Positions 14,614 to 15,198 of a stretch of 15,198 bases of DNA are shown here, piece after piece. A model generated the notes under the pieces. The model saw only the letters and a program-made list of their open reading frames with translations. It was not told the origin of the DNA and searched no databases. This DNA is from UBA4615 sp049422085. GTDB taxonomy: Bacteria; Pseudomonadota; Gammaproteobacteria; Burkholderiales; Burkholderiaceae_E. The DNA lies in the NCBI GenBank assembly GCA_049422085.1, contig JBMSOD010000057.1, positions 1 to 15,198 on the forward strand, given 5' to 3'. The stretch's first letter is position 1; the number at the start of each line of letters is the position of its first letter. A program made the translations under genes and the position numbers.

Positions 14614-15198
14614 TCAGCGCTCATCGAGACGGATCTGGACAAAGGCGCGGTCTCGGGCGACCGAAACCCATTCCTCAAAGGCCTCTGCCGACTTGCGGGC
14701 GCGAATGGCAGCCCTTGCCTGAGCCCGAAGTCGCTGAGGCGAGATCGAATCGGTCCGACGCTCCATCACCTCGATCAGGTGCAGACCAAAGGGTGTTCTG
14801 ACAGGTTCGCTCACTTCGCCAGGCTGCAAGGCATTCATCGCGACCTCGAACTCGGGTACGGTATCGCCGGCATAGAGCCAGCCAAGCTCGCCCCCCAGCC
14901 CCGCCGTGGCATCAGAGGAATACTGGCGGGCCATGTCGGCAAAGCTCACGGCGCCCGCCAAAATGCGTTGGCGAACCTCGGCAAGCCGTCGCTGTACGTC
15001 GGACTCCGAATTGATGGCGTCCACCGGAATCAGGATGTGCCTGGCCCGGGTCTGTCTGACCGGTACAGCCATGGCTGCGCCCGCGCCGCGTCGCTCGATC
15101 ACCTTGAGCACATGAAAACCCACCGGGCTGCGGACCGATTCAGAGACATCCCCAGCAGCCAGCGCGCCCACCGCTTCAAGAAAGAGCGGGGGGATGCG
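14614..15198 (-). CDS. surA: Peptidyl-prolyl isomerase/periplasmic chaperone SurA, C-terminal part (partial)
   Basis: The frame is open from the right edge to the stop at 14614-14616 and gives 194 residues; the N-terminus, including signal peptide and chaperone domain, is outside the window. SurA is the main periplasmic chaperone for outer-membrane proteins. The fragment opens with the end of the first parvulin domain (VSESVRSPVGFHVLKVIERR). A complete second parvulin domain follows, from RARHILIPVD through SFADMARQYSSD and GGELGWLYAGDTVPEF to VRTPFGLHLIEVMERR. A basic C-terminal helix (LRAQARAAIRARKSAEAFEEW) completes the core fold. An in-frame GTG at 15171 is internal, not a start. rsmA follows after 6 bases. 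In many proteobacteria pdxA lies between these genes; here it does not. Confidence 0.95.
   Translation of the reverse strand, partial: RIPPLFLEAVGALAAGDVSESVRSPVGFHVLKVIERRGAGAAMAVPVRQTRARHILIPVDAINSESDVQRRLAEVRQRILAGAVSFADMARQYSSDATAGLGGELGWLYAGDTVPEFEVAMNALQPGEVSEPVRTPFGLHLIEVMERRTDSISPQRLRAQARAAIRARKSAEAFEEWVSVARDRAFVQIRLDER

Overview
The window looks like a chromosomal housekeeping segment of a GC-rich betaproteobacterium, most likely in the order Burkholderiales. Three things point there: strong third-position G/C throughout, the miaB-phoH-ybeY-corC-lnt cluster typical of Proteobacteria, and the glyQ-glyS-gmhB-plsC-YgjP-gloA order that I know from Burkholderiales genomes. The taxonomic call is inference from gene order and protein style. 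I see no mobile element, tRNA, rRNA, CRISPR array or phage gene.

Layout. Positions 1-13826 hold fourteen plus-strand genes with almost no intergenic space. (a) 1-1656: the end of a fumarylacetoacetate-hydrolase-family gene, then an MhpA-like FAD aromatic hydroxylase; together they look like the tail of an aromatic catabolic module. (b) 1653-7054: miaB, phoH, ybeY, corC and lnt, covering tRNA modification, RNA metabolism/16S maturation, a CBS-domain protein and lipoprotein N-acylation. (c) 7051-8217: a patatin-like phospholipase. (d) 8266-13826: glyQ and glyS (both glycyl-tRNA synthetase subunits), a GmhB-like protein lacking its catalytic motifs, plsC (lysophosphatidate acyltransferase), a YgjP-like zinc metallopeptidase and gloA (glyoxalase I). 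(e) On the minus strand, convergent and overlapping gloA by 20 bases, is rsmA/ksgA, preceded by the 3' part of surA, which runs off the right edge.

Most joins are 4-base ATGA/GTGA overlaps or gaps of a few bases, so translational coupling is the likely main control. The only plausible internal promoters are two -10-like elements of similar sequence, one just before miaB and one overlapping the patatin stop codon before glyQ. Functionally the segment mixes translation (miaB, ybeY, glyQS, rsmA) with envelope biogenesis (lnt, patatin, plsC, surA and the ancestral heptose role of GmhB).

The most unusual item is the GmhB homologue at 11310-11822. Its frame is intact and it keeps its operon place, but the DxDG, TNQSG, CxCRKP and VGDS motifs are all changed or missing, so it is probably a pseudoenzyme. 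Smaller oddities are a 7-codon ORF bridging miaB and phoH, the hydroxylase-miaB overlap, the patatin placed between lnt and glyQ, an HX4E variant in PlsC, and the absence of pdxA between surA and rsmA. I found no wholly new multi-gene system.
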